From: Prado023 sp963736425
GTDB lineage: Bacteria; Actinomycetota; Actinomycetes; S36-B12; CAIYMF01
DNA: 64,000 nucleotides
Direction of reading: 5' to 3'
Assembly (NCBI GenBank): GCA_963736425.1
Contig: CAVTOX010000026.1
Span: 59,428 to 123,427, forward strand
The notes beneath the pieces were generated by a model. It saw only the letters and a list, made by a program, of their open reading frames with translations. It did no database searches and was not told the DNA's origin. How positions within the stretch are numbered: the first letter of the stretch is position 1; each line of letters opens with the position of its first letter. Shown piece by piece: positions 1 through 13,007 of the stretch. Made by a program: the position numbers and the translations under genes.

Positions 1-411
1 CGTAGACGTTGAGCTCGATCGCATCGGCCCCGGCATCGACCAGGCGCGCTGAGTACTTCACCCAGCCCCCTCGGCTCGTCCCGTTCAGGCTGGCGATGAC
101 CGGGACGCTGACCGTCTCCTTGGCCCGCGTCACCAGGTCGAGGAACCGGTCGGGCCCGATCGAGTAGTCCTCGAACTCCGGCAGGTAGTCCGAGGCCTCG
201 GGCGCTGTGTCGCGGCCCTCGTCGAGGAGGTCCGAGACCCACCACGACTCCGACTCGATCTCCTCCTCGAAGAGGCTGGGGAGGACGATCGCTCCCACAC
301 CGGCATCGTCGAGGCGACGCCACTGGTCGGGGTCGCCGGTCACGGGTCCGGGTGAGGCCACCACCGGGTTGCGCAGGGTGAGCCCGAGATAGGTGCTGGT
401 CAGGTCAACGC

Positions 412-415
<4 letters not shown>
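1..415 (-). CDS. Dihydroorotate dehydrogenase-like protein (partial, C-terminus off the left edge)
   Basis: The visible N-terminal ~138 residues read as a class 1 dihydroorotate dehydrogenase-like TIM barrel. They open with MSVDLTSTYLGLTLRNP and continue with VVASPGP, a VIASLNG strand and DAGADAIELNVY, the pattern of FMN-binding DHOD/PyrD-like enzymes. The ATG (413-415) overlaps the stop of the upstream PFOR gene by 4 bases (ATGA), so the two are translationally coupled. DHOD-like proteins next to NifJ-type PFOR are often not the biosynthetic PyrD. A redox role linked to PFOR is therefore possible, but that is inference. The catalytic base and FMN phosphate loop lie outside the window. Confidence 0.85.
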
Positions 416-4026
<3,611 letters not shown>

Positions 4027-4111
4027 GGGCCCATCCCATCACGCGCGCGGGCCGCAACGAGGGGCCATAGGTCCCGCCGGCGCCCGCCGTGCGCCGCGAT
4101 CCGGGCGTCGG

Positions 4112-4624
4112 TCAGTCGAGTTCGGCCAGGGCGGCGGCGAACAGGTCGCGGGACTCCTCGAGGAGCATCACCATCGTGCGCGAGCCGCCGACGGTGGTCA
4201 TGAAGTTCGAGTCGCCCGGCCACCGGGGCACGATGTGCTGGTGCAGGTGCCCGGAGATCCCAGCACCGGCAGCAGTGCCCTGGTTCAGGCCGATGTTGAA
4301 CCCCTGAGGATTGCTCGCCGCCCGGATCGCGCGCATCATCCGCGACTGGAACCAGCTGAGCTCGCCGGACTCCTCGGGGGTGAGGTCGGTGAAGTCCGCG
4401 ACATGCCGGTAGGGGCAGATCAGGACGTGCCCGGGGTTGTACGGGAAGAGGTTCATCACCACGTACGTGTGCTCCCCGCGGACGACGATCAGCGCCTCCT
4501 CGGAGTCATCCGTGCGGCAGAACGGGCACTGCGGACCGGCCAGCGTGTCGGCCGGCCGGCTCTCGCCCCGGATGTAGGCGATCCGGTGCGGCGTCCACAG
4601 CACGTCCCAGGCGCTCTGCTCCAT
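4112..4624 (-). CDS. HIT family nucleotide hydrolase/transferase
   Basis: A 170-residue protein with the histidine-triad active site HLHQHIVPRW (HxHxHxx) near residue 110 and the upstream N-x-G-x-N-x-G-x-x-A-like segment GFNIGLNQGTAAGAG. A CxxC pair (CPFC) near residue 38 is typical of actinobacterial HIT proteins. The ATG at 4622-4624 (MEQSAWDVLW) is preferred over an upstream in-frame start because it lies 16 bases after the thrS stop, as in a thrS-HIT pair transcribed together. Actinobacterial relatives include AP4A phosphorylase-type enzymes. The exact substrate cannot be read from sequence. Confidence 0.9.
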   Translation of the reverse strand: MEQSAWDVLWTPHRIAYIRGESRPADTLAGPQCPFCRTDDSEEALIVVRGEHTYVVMNLFPYNPGHVLICPYRHVADFTDLTPEESGELSWFQSRMMRAIRAASNPQGFNIGLNQGTAAGAGISGHLHQHIVPRWPGDSNFMTTVGGSRTMVMLLEESRDLFAAALAELD

Positions 4625-4640
4625 CGGTGCCCCTCCCCCG

Positions 4641-6651
4641 CTAGACCTGACGGTGGTCGGCGATGGCCGTGACCACCTCGGCAACGGCCTCGGCGATCGG
4701 TACGCCGTTGCGCTGGGTGCCGTCCCGGTAGCGGAAGCTGACCGCCCCGGCCTCGACGTCGTCGTCGCCGGCGATCAGCATGTAGGGCACCTTCTGCTTC
4801 TGGGCGTTGCGGATCTTCTTCTGCATCCGGTCATCGGAGGAGTCCACCTCGACCCGCACGCCTGCCGCGCGCAGAGTGGCCGCGACCTCGTGCAGGTAGT
4901 CGACGTGGCGCTCGGTGATCGGGATGCCCACGACCTGCACCGGCGCGAGCCAGGGCGGGAACGCGCCGGCGTAGTGCTCGGTGAGCACGGCCATGAAGCG
5001 CTCGACGGAGCCGAACAGTGCGCGGTGGATCATGATCGGACTGCTGCCGGGTTCCGTCGGTCGCCTGGTACTCGAGCTCGAAGCGCTGCGGAAGCTGGAA
5101 GTCGACCTGGATCGTCGACATCTGCCAGGTCCGCCCGATCGCATCGCGGGACTGCACGGAGATCTTGGGGCCGTAGAAGGCCGCGCCGCCCGGGTCGGGG
5201 ACGAGGTCGAGGCCGGACTCCTCGGCGGCCAGGCGCAGTGCCTCGGTCGCCTCCTCCCACTCGTCGACCTCCCCGACGTACTTGTCGGGGTTGCGCGTCG
5301 ACAGCTCGAGGTAGAAGTCGTCGAGGCCGTAGTCCTTGAGCAGGTCGAGCACGAAGCCGAGCAGGGACTGCAGCTCGGCGCCCATCTGCTCCTTGGTGCA
5401 GTAGATGTGCGCGTCGTCCTGCGTCATGCCGCGCACGCGGGTGAGGCCGTGGACGACCCCGGACTTCTCGTAGCGGTAGACCGATCCGAACTCGAACAGG
5501 CGCAGCGGCAGCTCGCGGTAGGAGCGCCCGCGGGAGCGGTAGATCAGGTTGTGGAACGGGCAGTTCATCGGCTTGAGGTAGTAGTTGGTGCCCGCGCGGC
5601 GGATGTTGCCCTCGGCGTCGCGCTCCTCGTCGATCACCATCGGCGGGTACATCCCGTCGGCATACCACTCCAGGTGGCCTGAGGTCTCGAACAGCTGGCC
5701 CTTGGTGATGTGCGGGGTGTAGACGAACTCGTACCCGGCGGCCTCGTGCTGGCGGCGCGAGTAGTCCTCCATCGTGCGGCGCATGATGCCGCCCTTGGGA
5801 TGGAACACGGCCAACCCGGAGCCGATCTCGTCGGGGAAGCTGAAGAGGTCGAGCTCCTGGCCCAGGCGGCGGTGGTCGCGCTTGGCCGCCTCCTCGAGGA
5901 AGGTGAGGTGGGCGCGCAGCCCGTCCTTGTCCGGCCACGCCGTGCCGTAGATGCGCTGGAGCTGCTCGTTGGCCTGGTTGCCGAGCCAGTAGGCGGCCGA
6001 CGAGCGCATGACCTTGAACGCGTTGGGAGCGATCATCCGGGTCGTCGGGACGTGCGGCCCGCGGCAGAGGTCGCCCCAGACGGTCTCCCCGGAGCGCATG
6101 TCGACGTTGTCGTAGATCGTCAGCTCCTTGCCGCCGACCTCCATGACGTCCGCGCCGCCCTCGCTGCCGACGAGGCGGCACTTGTAGGGCTCATCGCCGA
6201 GCTCGACCAGGGCCTCGGCCTCGGACACGACGCGGCGGACGAAGCGCTGGCCGGACTTGACGATCTCGACCATGCGCTTCTCGACGCGGGCCAGGCCCTC
6301 GGGATCGAAGGGCTCGGGGACGTCGAACTCGTAGTAGAAGCCGTTCTCGATCGGCGGACCGATGCCCAGCTTCGCGTCGGGGAACACGTCCTGCACCGCC
6401 TGCGCCATCACGTGCGCGCACGAGTGGCGCAGGACGCGAAGCCCATCGGGATCGGTGACCATGACGGGCTCCACCATGGCGAAGGATCGGGCAGGTTGGT
6501 CGAGGTCGACGAGCTCGCCGTCGACGCGGGCAACCGCGACTCCACGGAGCCCGGGGATCAGCTCGCCGAGGACATCGGCCCACGTCGTCGTGTCATCGAT
6601 CGACCGGACGTGGGTCTCCCCGGCGACGACGACTGTGACCTGGGCGGACAT
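4641..6651 (-). CDS. thrS: Threonyl-tRNA synthetase (frameshift in this sequence)
   Basis: Class II aminoacyl-tRNA synthetase charging tRNA-Thr. The N-terminus is a TGS domain, followed by the SAD editing domain with HSCAHVMAQAV, then the catalytic core with MNCPFH and RVRGMTQDDAHIYC. The anticodon-binding domain is at the C-terminus. The reading frame breaks at about 5040: frame one reads through EYQATDGTRQQ and the next frame resumes at PIMIHRALFGS, consistent with one extra base. The C-terminal part runs to a TAG at 4641-4643. Corrected length is about 669 residues, normal for the family. The gene is essential, so a sequencing or assembly error is more likely than a pseudogene. It sits just upstream of the HIT gene. 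Confidence 0.95.
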
Positions 6652-6817
6652 GGGGCTCCTCAGTGCAATCCCGGCCGGGGCCGGGCGGGTGACGTGACAG
6701 GGTCAGCCTACCCAGTCACGGCCTCAGGCCCACATGGACGCGGACGGGGTGCCGGCAGGTGGGGCAAGGGCGCGGTAGCGTCCTGCGAGGGCGGAGGTTC
6801 TGCGGGCGGAGGTGGTG

Positions 6818-7363
6818 ATGTCCAGCCAGGAGTACGTCCTCGTCGTCGCGCTGTACGCGGATGCCGACGAGGCGGTGTCCGACCTGCGCGACCTCACCGC
6901 CCCGGGTGGGATGAGCCAGGCCGTGGCTGGGTCAGGGATCCTGCATCGGGACTGGAGGCGCTCGATGCTGCAGCAGGGCAGCGGCGGCACCCTGGCCTAC
7001 GGGATCGGCACAGGGACGGCTGCGGGTATCGTCGCGGGCGTATTCGTGGGCATGCCTCTCATCGGTGCTGTGGCCGGCGCGGTCGTCGGCGCGGTGGTGG
7101 GGCGTCGGATGAGCCAACGGGAGGTCGAGGGCCTGGTCGCGCTGCTCGACGACGCCATCCCGGTGGGGGCCACCGCCGTGCTGGCAGTGGTGGAGGCCGA
7201 CCGGCTCCAGGAGGTCCGGACCTCGCTGCACCGGGCGCTGCGAACCTCCGGGAGGGTTCTGGACGACGGGCCGCTCACGACCTACGTCCGGGCTCTCGTC
7301 CGCGGGAACTCCGAGGCGCTGGAGGTCCTGGATCGCCAAGCAGGACGGAACAGCGAGCGCTGA
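6818..7363 (+). CDS. Glycine-zipper membrane protein, DUF1269-like
   Basis: A 181-residue protein with N- and C-terminal soluble parts around a Gly/Ala-rich hydrophobic stretch (GTGTAAGIVAGVFVGMPLIG then AVAGAVVGAVVGRRM) that looks like a glycine-zipper hairpin. This architecture matches DUF1269/general-stress-17M-like membrane proteins of Actinomycetota. The ATG at 6818 is chosen because GGAGG at 6808-6812 is spaced 5 bases from it; two GTG codons directly upstream are in frame but closer to the Shine-Dalgarno. Function is unknown. It converges with the chromate transporter gene across a 33-base gap. Confidence 0.65.
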   Translation: MSSQEYVLVVALYADADEAVSDLRDLTAPGGMSQAVAGSGILHRDWRRSMLQQGSGGTLAYGIGTGTAAGIVAGVFVGMPLIGAVAGAVVGAVVGRRMSQREVEGLVALLDDAIPVGATAVLAVVEADRLQEVRTSLHRALRTSGRVLDDGPLTTYVRALVRGNSEALEVLDRQAGRNSER

Positions 7364-7367
7364 CGGC

Positions 7368-7381
7368 CCCGTGGTCACGGG
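7368..7381. terminator. Inverted repeat in a convergent gene gap
   Basis: CCCGTG-GT-CACGGG lies between the stop codons of two converging genes (7363 and 7397). It could form a short GC-rich hairpin serving as a bidirectional terminator. There is no T-run on either side, so the call is tentative. Confidence 0.35.
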
Positions 7382-7396
7382 CGTGTGGCGCGTTGC

Positions 7397-7995
7397 TCAG
7401 GTGACGCCGATGAGGGCTGCGACGACCCCGGCGATGGCACAGATGGCCAGGACGCGCAGGGTGGCGACCCTGAAGCGGAACACCAGGACCACCGCCACTG
7501 CGGTGATCGCCAGGGACGCCCACTGCACGGTGGACCACTGCGGGACCCACACGTGGGCCGGCCCCCACTGGCGGCCTGGAGCACGATCGCCACAACGGCG
7601 GCCTGCAGCCCGAACAGCGCGCCGGACACCCAGCCGACCTGCCCGTAGACGGCGTAGACGATCGACAGGGCCATCATCACGACGAAGCCCGGGATCACGA
7701 AGAGCGCGCCCGCGATGCCCCCGCGCACGCCGTGCATCAGCCAGCCGACGTAGGTGGCCAACTGCTGGGCCTCAGGGCCCGGCAGGACCATGCAGTAGTT
7801 CAGGGCGTGCAGGAACCGGGCCTCGCTGAGCCAACGCCGCTTGTCCACGACCTCCCGGTGCATGACCGCGATCTGCCCTGCCGGTCCGCCGAACGAGTTG
7901 AGCCCCACGTAGCCCCACACCCGGGTCGCCTCCGACAGGCTGACCGGGCGCAACTCCGTCGACTCGGGTTCGACGGGGCCGGAGCCGGCCGTCAC
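7397..7995 (-). CDS. Short-chain chromate/sulfate transporter family protein (frameshifted)
   Basis: The first frame reads as a CHR-family membrane protein: WGYVGLNSFGGPAGQIAVMH, FLHALNYCMVLPGPEAQQLA, the conserved FGGP and PGPEAxQLA signatures, and several transmembrane helices. The frame breaks near 7570, after LFGLQAAVVAIVLQAA. The next frame continues with WVPQWSTVQWASLAI and ends in hydrophobic helices at a TGA (7397-7399). Corrected length is about 199 residues, the size of single-domain CHR proteins, which normally act in pairs; no second half was found nearby. The GTG at 7993-7995 is the likely start, but a further upstream one is not excluded. Chromate efflux is family knowledge; the real substrate is unknown. 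Confidence 0.75.
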
Positions 7996-8233
7996 CCCGG
8001 ATCCCGAGCAGCAGGCGCCGCGGGCCAGAGCGTCCCCCGGGGCGGCGTGGGCTGCCGCAGGATCCGGTACTCCAGCGGCACCCCTGTCACCTGACTGGCC
8101 ATCGGCACAGAGTAGGGAGCCAGCGTCGTGACGGCCAACAGGGGTGGGGTGTCGTCCCCCACTCCCCGGCCACTCCCGGTGTTGGCCCACTGGGCCCCTG
8201 CGGACTGGGGCACCGGGGGCTAGCGTGGCGGTC

Positions 8234-9043
8234 ATGAACCCCTCACCGGCGGGCACCCCCGCGCAGCACTCCCCCACCAGCACCGCACCGGTTGATCCGG
8301 GTCGCCTGGCCGGGTTGCGCCGGTACAACATCGTCGTGGGCCTGATCCTGCTCGCCCAGGCGGTGGCTGTCGTCGCTTTGTCCAACGACTTCACCCTTCC
8401 GGTGACCGCGTCCTACCTCGAGGGGCCACCTGGGACCCCGCCCGGTGACCCGGTGACGTTGTTGAACACCCCGATCGGGTTGGCGGTGGCCGGGTTCCTG
8501 GCCCTGTCCGGGGTGGCCCTACTGATCGTGGCCACGGTGTGGTCGAAGGGGTACGCAGCCGACCTCGCCGTCCAGCGCAACCGGGCCCGGTGGGTCGAGT
8601 ACGCGCTGACCTCATCGATGATGATCGTGCTGATCGCCCAGATCACCGGCCTGACCGACGTCGCCGCCCTGGCCGCGATCTTCGCGGTGAACGCGGCGAT
8701 GATCTTCTTCGGCTGGCTGCAGGAGACCTACGAGCAGCCCGGTGGCGGGTTCCTGCCGTTCATCTTCGGGTCCATGACCGGGATCGTGCCGTGGTTGATC
8801 ATCGCGTTCTTCGTGATCGCCCCCGGATCCACGTCCTCAGCCGAACCCCCGGGGTTCGTGTACGGGATCATCGTGTCGCTGTTCCTGTTCTTCAACGTGT
8901 TCGCCGTCAACCAGTACCTGCAGTACAAGCAGGTCGGGCGCTGGGCGGACTACCTGGTCGGGGAACGCGCCTACATCACCCTGAGCCTGGTGGCCAAGTC
9001 CCTGCTGGCCTGGCAGGTCTTCGCCGGCACCCTCGCGGCATAG
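8234..9043 (+). CDS. Heliorhodopsin
   Basis: A 269-residue seven-helix retinal protein of the heliorhodopsin family. The retinal Schiff-base lysine is Lys255 in TM7 (SLVAKSLLAWQVFAG). The TM3 counterion is Glu122 in RWVEYALTSSMM, both hallmark heliorhodopsin motifs distinct from type 1 rhodopsins. TM6 has NVFAVNQYLQYKQVGRWADY, and GERAYI precedes TM7. Heliorhodopsins are known to have inverted topology and a slow photocycle and generally do not pump ions, so a sensory or regulatory role is expected. The start ATG (MNPSPAG) is at 8234. Downstream in the same direction are Dps and a photolyase-related gene, suggesting a light or oxidative-stress context. Confidence 0.95.
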   Translation: MNPSPAGTPAQHSPTSTAPVDPGRLAGLRRYNIVVGLILLAQAVAVVALSNDFTLPVTASYLEGPPGTPPGDPVTLLNTPIGLAVAGFLALSGVALLIVATVWSKGYAADLAVQRNRARWVEYALTSSMMIVLIAQITGLTDVAALAAIFAVNAAMIFFGWLQETYEQPGGGFLPFIFGSMTGIVPWLIIAFFVIAPGSTSSAEPPGFVYGIIVSLFLFFNVFAVNQYLQYKQVGRWADYLVGERAYITLSLVAKSLLAWQVFAGTLAA

Positions 9044-9136
9044 AGCAGCTGGCGCGCCCTCAGCCGGGTGGTCCTCCGCGCCGGGCGGGCGGAGCCGGAC
9101 GGTCATAGGCTCTGATGAAACCCACTCGGAGGAGCC

Positions 9137-9613
9137 ATGATGAGTTCATCCCCAGCGACGAGCACGCCCGCCGTTGACACTGCTGAGACCGCGGACCTGT
9201 TGGCGCAACTGCTGGCCGACAGCTACACCTTGTATCTCAAGACCCACAACTATCACTGGAATGTCACCGGACCGCACTTTGGGGCCCTGCATGCCCTGTT
9301 CGAGGTGCAGTACACGGACCTGGCCCTGGCCGTGGATGGGATCGCCGAACGGATTCGCGCCCTGGGCCACCCGGCCCCAGGCTCGTACGCCGAGTTCGGG
9401 GCCCGAACCACGATCACCGAGGCCGCTGGGCCCACCGCGGCCATGCGGATGGTCGCCGAGCTGGCCGGGGACCATGAGACCGTCGCCGCCGCGGCCGCAG
9501 CGGTCATCGTGGTCGCCCAGGCTGCCGGAGACGAGCCCACCGCCGGCTTGGCCACCACCCGTCAGGAGATCCACCAGAAGGCAGCATGGATGCTGCACTC
9601 GTTCCTGGAGTAG
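9137..9613 (+). CDS. dps: Dps/ferritin-like DNA-protection protein
   Basis: A 158-residue Dps-family protein. The inter-subunit ferroxidase motif is visible as KTHNYHWNVTGPHFGALHAL, followed by the partner helix VDGIAERIRALGHPAPGSYAEF. Family members form 12-mers that bind DNA and oxidise Fe(II) with hydrogen peroxide, protecting DNA during stress. The ATG at 9137 follows CGGAGGAG with good spacing. It lies 93 bases after heliorhodopsin and about 60 bases before the photolyase-related gene, so co-transcription is plausible. Confidence 0.93.
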   Translation: MMSSSPATSTPAVDTAETADLLAQLLADSYTLYLKTHNYHWNVTGPHFGALHALFEVQYTDLALAVDGIAERIRALGHPAPGSYAEFGARTTITEAAGPTAAMRMVAELAGDHETVAAAAAAVIVVAQAAGDEPTAGLATTRQEIHQKAAWMLHSFLE

Positions 9614-9673
9614 GACTGAAGGAGCCGTGGCTCCGCACATGCACCCGGGAGCACGGGGCGCCAGAATGCGAGG

Positions 9674-10520
9674 GTGCGCACGCTCGTGCTCGTCCTGGGT
9701 GACCAGCTGGATCGACAGTCATCGGCCCTCGACGGCTTCGACCCCGGGCAGGACGCGATCTGGATGGCCGAGGTCGCCGAGGAGTCCACGCACGTGTGGT
9801 CGGCCAAGCAGCGTATTGCGGTCTTCCTGGCGGGCATGCGGCACTTCCGCGACGACATGCGTGCCTCCGGTCGGACGGTGCTGTACCGGGAGCTCGCGGC
9901 GACCGTCCGCCAGATCCTGGGCTGGCGGGAGTACGTGCGCGGGGTCTACTGGACGCGGATGCCCGAGTACGCCGCCCTCAACGCGCTGGGCGCCGATCGA
10001 CCGCTCCCGGAGTGGTACTGGACCGGGGACACCCGCATGGCCTGCCTGCACGATGCACTCGACCAGACGCTGCGCCTGGGTTACGCCCACCACATCCAGC
10101 GGCTGATGGTCACCGGCCTGTTCGCGCAGCTGCTCGGCGTCGACCCGCGTGCGATCCACGAGTGGTACCTGGCGGTCCACGTGGACGCCGTCGAATGGGT
10201 TGAGCTGCCCAACGTGCTGGGAATGTCGCAGTACGCCGACGGCGGGGTGATGGCCTCCAAGCCCTACGTGGCCACGGGCAAGTACATCGCGCGGATGTCG
10301 AACGCCTGCAAGGCCTACCCGTTCGACCCCGCGCAGCGCACCGGTCCGACGGCCTGCCCGTTCACGACCCTCTACTGGGACTTCCTGTCCCGACACGACC
10401 AGACGCTGGCAGGCAACCCGCGAATGGCCCTGCAGGTCCGCAGACGCACGGGCACTACCGACCGACGAGCGGGCGGCGATCCGGGCCCGCGGCGACGAGA
10501 TCCGCGCCGACCTCGGCTGA
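9674..10520 (+). pseudogene. Deoxyribodipyrimidine photolyase-related protein, internally deleted and frameshifted
   Basis: The protein matches the FeS-type (6-4) photolyase/cryptochrome-like family (PhrB/CryB, pfam04244) at both ends, but the middle is missing. The N-terminus (MRTLVLVLGDQLDRQSSAL to about residue 74) jumps in frame to VRQILGWREYVRGVYW, normally near residue 270 of a ~500-residue protein. The rest is typical: GYAHHIQRLMVTGL, VEWVELPNVLGMSQYADGG, ACPFTTLYWDF. One expected cluster cysteine is replaced (SNACKAY, where the family has CxxC). A frameshift near 10440 separates ALQVR from a C-terminus ending at the TGA 10518-10520. Either a decayed gene or a sequence collapse; the product as written could not bind the antenna chromophore. 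Confidence 0.8.
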
Positions 10521-10546
10521 CAGGGCGAACCCCTGCCGGCGGGCGC

Positions 10547-11626
10547 TCAGCCGCGCAGCACGACCTTCTGGACATAGGGCGAGGTGGTGGCAGCCAGCAG
10601 CGATCCGTAGCTGGGGATGAATGCGATCTCCGACCCGGTCCGCACCTCCTCGGCGGCCTGTTCCACGTCGACGATGAGGTGATCGCTGCTCCCGCCGAGC
10701 ACGATCATCCCCGGGTCCACGGGAGTGACGCCGTCGACGACGACGTCCTGGCGGCCGATGTTGCAGATCGCGCGGGTGCGGATCCCTCGGTCCACGAAGG
10801 TCGCCTGACCACCGAAGGCGTCCTGGTTGCGCATGCCGATCGGGATCGACGGCTTGCGCTCCACCTCGATGACCTCGGCCACGACCCGGAAGGTGTCCTG
10901 CCGCGTCCCGGGCCACGGCGTGCGGTCGATGACGTTGCGGCCCAGCGTGATCGACTCGCCGATGCGCAGGTGGTTGATCTCCGGGGGCAGGCCACCGCCG
11001 GCCATCAGGGGAAGGTTCGCGCTGTTGCCCCCCGAGAGCAGGTCCAGCGGCAGGTCGGTCGCCTCGCGGCACTCATCCCGGAGGTCGACGAGCTGCTGCA
11101 TGTGCTCGGTGTCGGGGATCACGCCGCCGAAGCACGCGAGGTTGGTCCCGAGCCCGACGACCTCGATGCGCGGCAGGTGGGCCACCTCACGGACGACGGA
11201 CACCACGCGGTCCGGCCAGATCCCCTCCCGCAGGTCCCCGACGTCCACCATGATGACGACCTTGTGGTGGCGGCCGGTCAGCTGGGCGGCCTCGCTGAGC
11301 AGCTCCACGGTCCGCGCCGAGGAGTTCAGCGAGTAGTCGGCGCAGCGGACCACGTCGGCGACATGGCTGGGGGCTGGTGGGCGGAGCATCATGGTCGGCA
11401 CGGCAAGGCCGGTGTTGCTGATCGACTCCAGGTTCGACACGCGGGAGTCGCCGATCATGTCGGCTCCCGCGTTCTCCAACGCGTGCAGCAGGGCCGGGTG
11501 CGAGCCCATCACCTTGGTGACGCAGGCGACCTGGACCCCATGCTCGCGGCACAGCTCGATGATGCTGCGGGCATTGGCCTCGATCCGGTCGACGTAGATC
11601 TCCAGTCGCGGCGTGCGGATGAACAT
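10547..11626 (-). CDS. orr: Ornithine racemase, PLP-dependent (alanine racemase fold)
   Basis: A 359-residue protein of the alanine-racemase N-terminal fold. The PLP lysine is in CVTKVMGSHP near residue 38, and the barrel motifs VIMVDVGDLREGIWP and LSGGNSANLP are characteristic of the YhfX/ornithine racemase group. It is the last gene of the ornithine-degradation run, so conversion of L-ornithine to D-ornithine, the substrate of the aminomutase, is the natural assignment. The start ATG is at 11624-11626. The preceding gene ends at 11645, giving an 18-base gap and probable co-transcription. Confidence 0.85.
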   Translation of the reverse strand: MFIRTPRLEIYVDRIEANARSIIELCREHGVQVACVTKVMGSHPALLHALENAGADMIGDSRVSNLESISNTGLAVPTMMLRPPAPSHVADVVRCADYSLNSSARTVELLSEAAQLTGRHHKVVIMVDVGDLREGIWPDRVVSVVREVAHLPRIEVVGLGTNLACFGGVIPDTEHMQQLVDLRDECREATDLPLDLLSGGNSANLPLMAGGGLPPEINHLRIGESITLGRNVIDRTPWPGTRQDTFRVVAEVIEVERKPSIPIGMRNQDAFGGQATFVDRGIRTRAICNIGRQDVVVDGVTPVDPGMIVLGGSSDHLIVDVEQAAEEVRTGSEIAFIPSYGSLLAATTSPYVQKVVLRG

Positions 11627-11644
11627 GGCTGGCTCGTTTCGTGG

Positions 11645-13007
11645 TCAGGGCAGGGTCGGGTCATCCAGGTGGCGTGACCGCGCATCGGCCACCCACCGTC
11701 GGAAGGTGGCCCGGACCTCGTCCGGGTACGCCTGGGCGAGTGTGCCCAGGGCGGAGAAGCGGTAGTCGCGGTCGATGAGGATCCCGGCGTCCGGCGGGGG
11801 CAGCAGGTGCGTGCCGGGTCCACGGCAGATGGAGCGCAGGATCTCACGGCCACCGGGCACGCGGGTGAGGGCGCCGCCGGTGCCGACCACCCACCGCACG
11901 GCTGTCAGGTCCCGACCGCGGACGATCTGTCTCCTTCCCGTGGGCGTGTACTGGTCTCGCACGACACCGGCATGGCGCCGGGCAGCTGTGGCGACAGCGA
12001 AGGCGCACAGGTCGCGAGTGAGCTGGCGCTGGCCCTCGGTGCTGGGCGTGGCAGCGCAGGTCGGCCAGTCTAGCCGCCCAGTCCGCTCCCCCGGCGAGCT
12101 CGGCGATGTTGCGTGCATTGACGAACACACCGAGGTCGCCCTCCACCGTGCGCTTGGCTCGCGGTTCCGGGTCCATCGCCCGGGCGGTCCACTCCGGGCT
12201 GCCGTCGGTGACGCTGTGGACGTCGGTCGTGGCCCCGCCGACGTCGACCACGACGCAGTCCCCGACCTCGTCGGCGAACAGCTCCGCACCGAGCAGCACG
12301 GCCCCCGGGGTGGGCAGGATCCGCCACCTGGACAGAGCCTCCAGCCGGGCCATCCCGGGCGCGTGGACGATGTGCCGGTTGAACTCCTCGTGCACGAGCG
12401 CGCGGACCGGCTCCACGGCCAGCTCGTCGATGTCGGGGAACACGTTGTCGGTGACCACCAGCTCGATGCCGGAGCCCTCGAAGATGCCGCGCACCGCCCG
12501 CTGCACGGCGACGTTGCCCGCGTACAGGACTGGTCCGCGCACCCGTGAGGCGGCCAGGGCCCGTGCATTGGCCAGGACGACCTCCTGGTCGCCGTGGTCC
12601 ACCCCTCCGGCCAGCAGGACCATGCTCGGGTCGATCTCACGGATCCGGTCGAGGTCGTGGTGACCCAGCCGCCCGGCGGTGACCAGCGTCACGATCGCGC
12701 CTGCGCCCAGCGCGGCCTCCCGGGCTGCCCGGGCGGTCATGCCCATCGTGAGGCCGTGCACCGTCATCCGAAGGCCCCCGGCCGCGGAGCTGTTGACGAA
12801 GACCTCAGCGTCCGAGGCCGACAGCCCGCTGGACTCCTGCAGGCGGGCCACCGCCTCGTCCACGCCGAGCCCGACGTCCCCCGTGGCGACGCTGGTCGGG
12901 GCGAAACCCTGGGCCACGTGATCCAGGGACCCGTCGGCGCGCCTGCGGAAGCCGTTGGCCTTGGTGATGGTGGAGCCCACCTCGAGGACCAGCGCGTCGA
13001 TGGTCAT
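11645..13007 (-). CDS. GlmL/MutL-like aminomutase-associated reactivation protein (frameshifted)
   Basis: An actin-like ASKHA ATPase family protein similar to GlmL (MutL) found with B12-dependent glutamate and ornithine mutases. It has the phosphate-1 loop VLEVGSTITKANG at the start, MVLLAGGVDHGD, and VVDVGGATTDVHSV as the second phosphate loop. The reading frame breaks around 12050, after ADWAARLADL, and continues in another frame (PSTEGQRQLTRDL, then VVGTGGALTRVPGG) to a stop at 11645. The corrected protein has about 453 residues. The ATG at 13005-13007 overlaps the oraE stop by 4 bases. A role in reactivating the adenosylcobalamin mutase is inferred from this linkage. Confidence 0.85.

Noticed and set aside
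5710..7404. Plus-strand open frame of 564 codons spanning thrS and the next gene
   Set aside because: Antisense of thrS followed by an out-of-frame reading of the glycine-zipper gene; no coherent protein.
8000..8230. Possible second short chromate-transporter subunit upstream of the first
   Set aside because: No hydrophobic helices or CHR motif are seen in any frame here.
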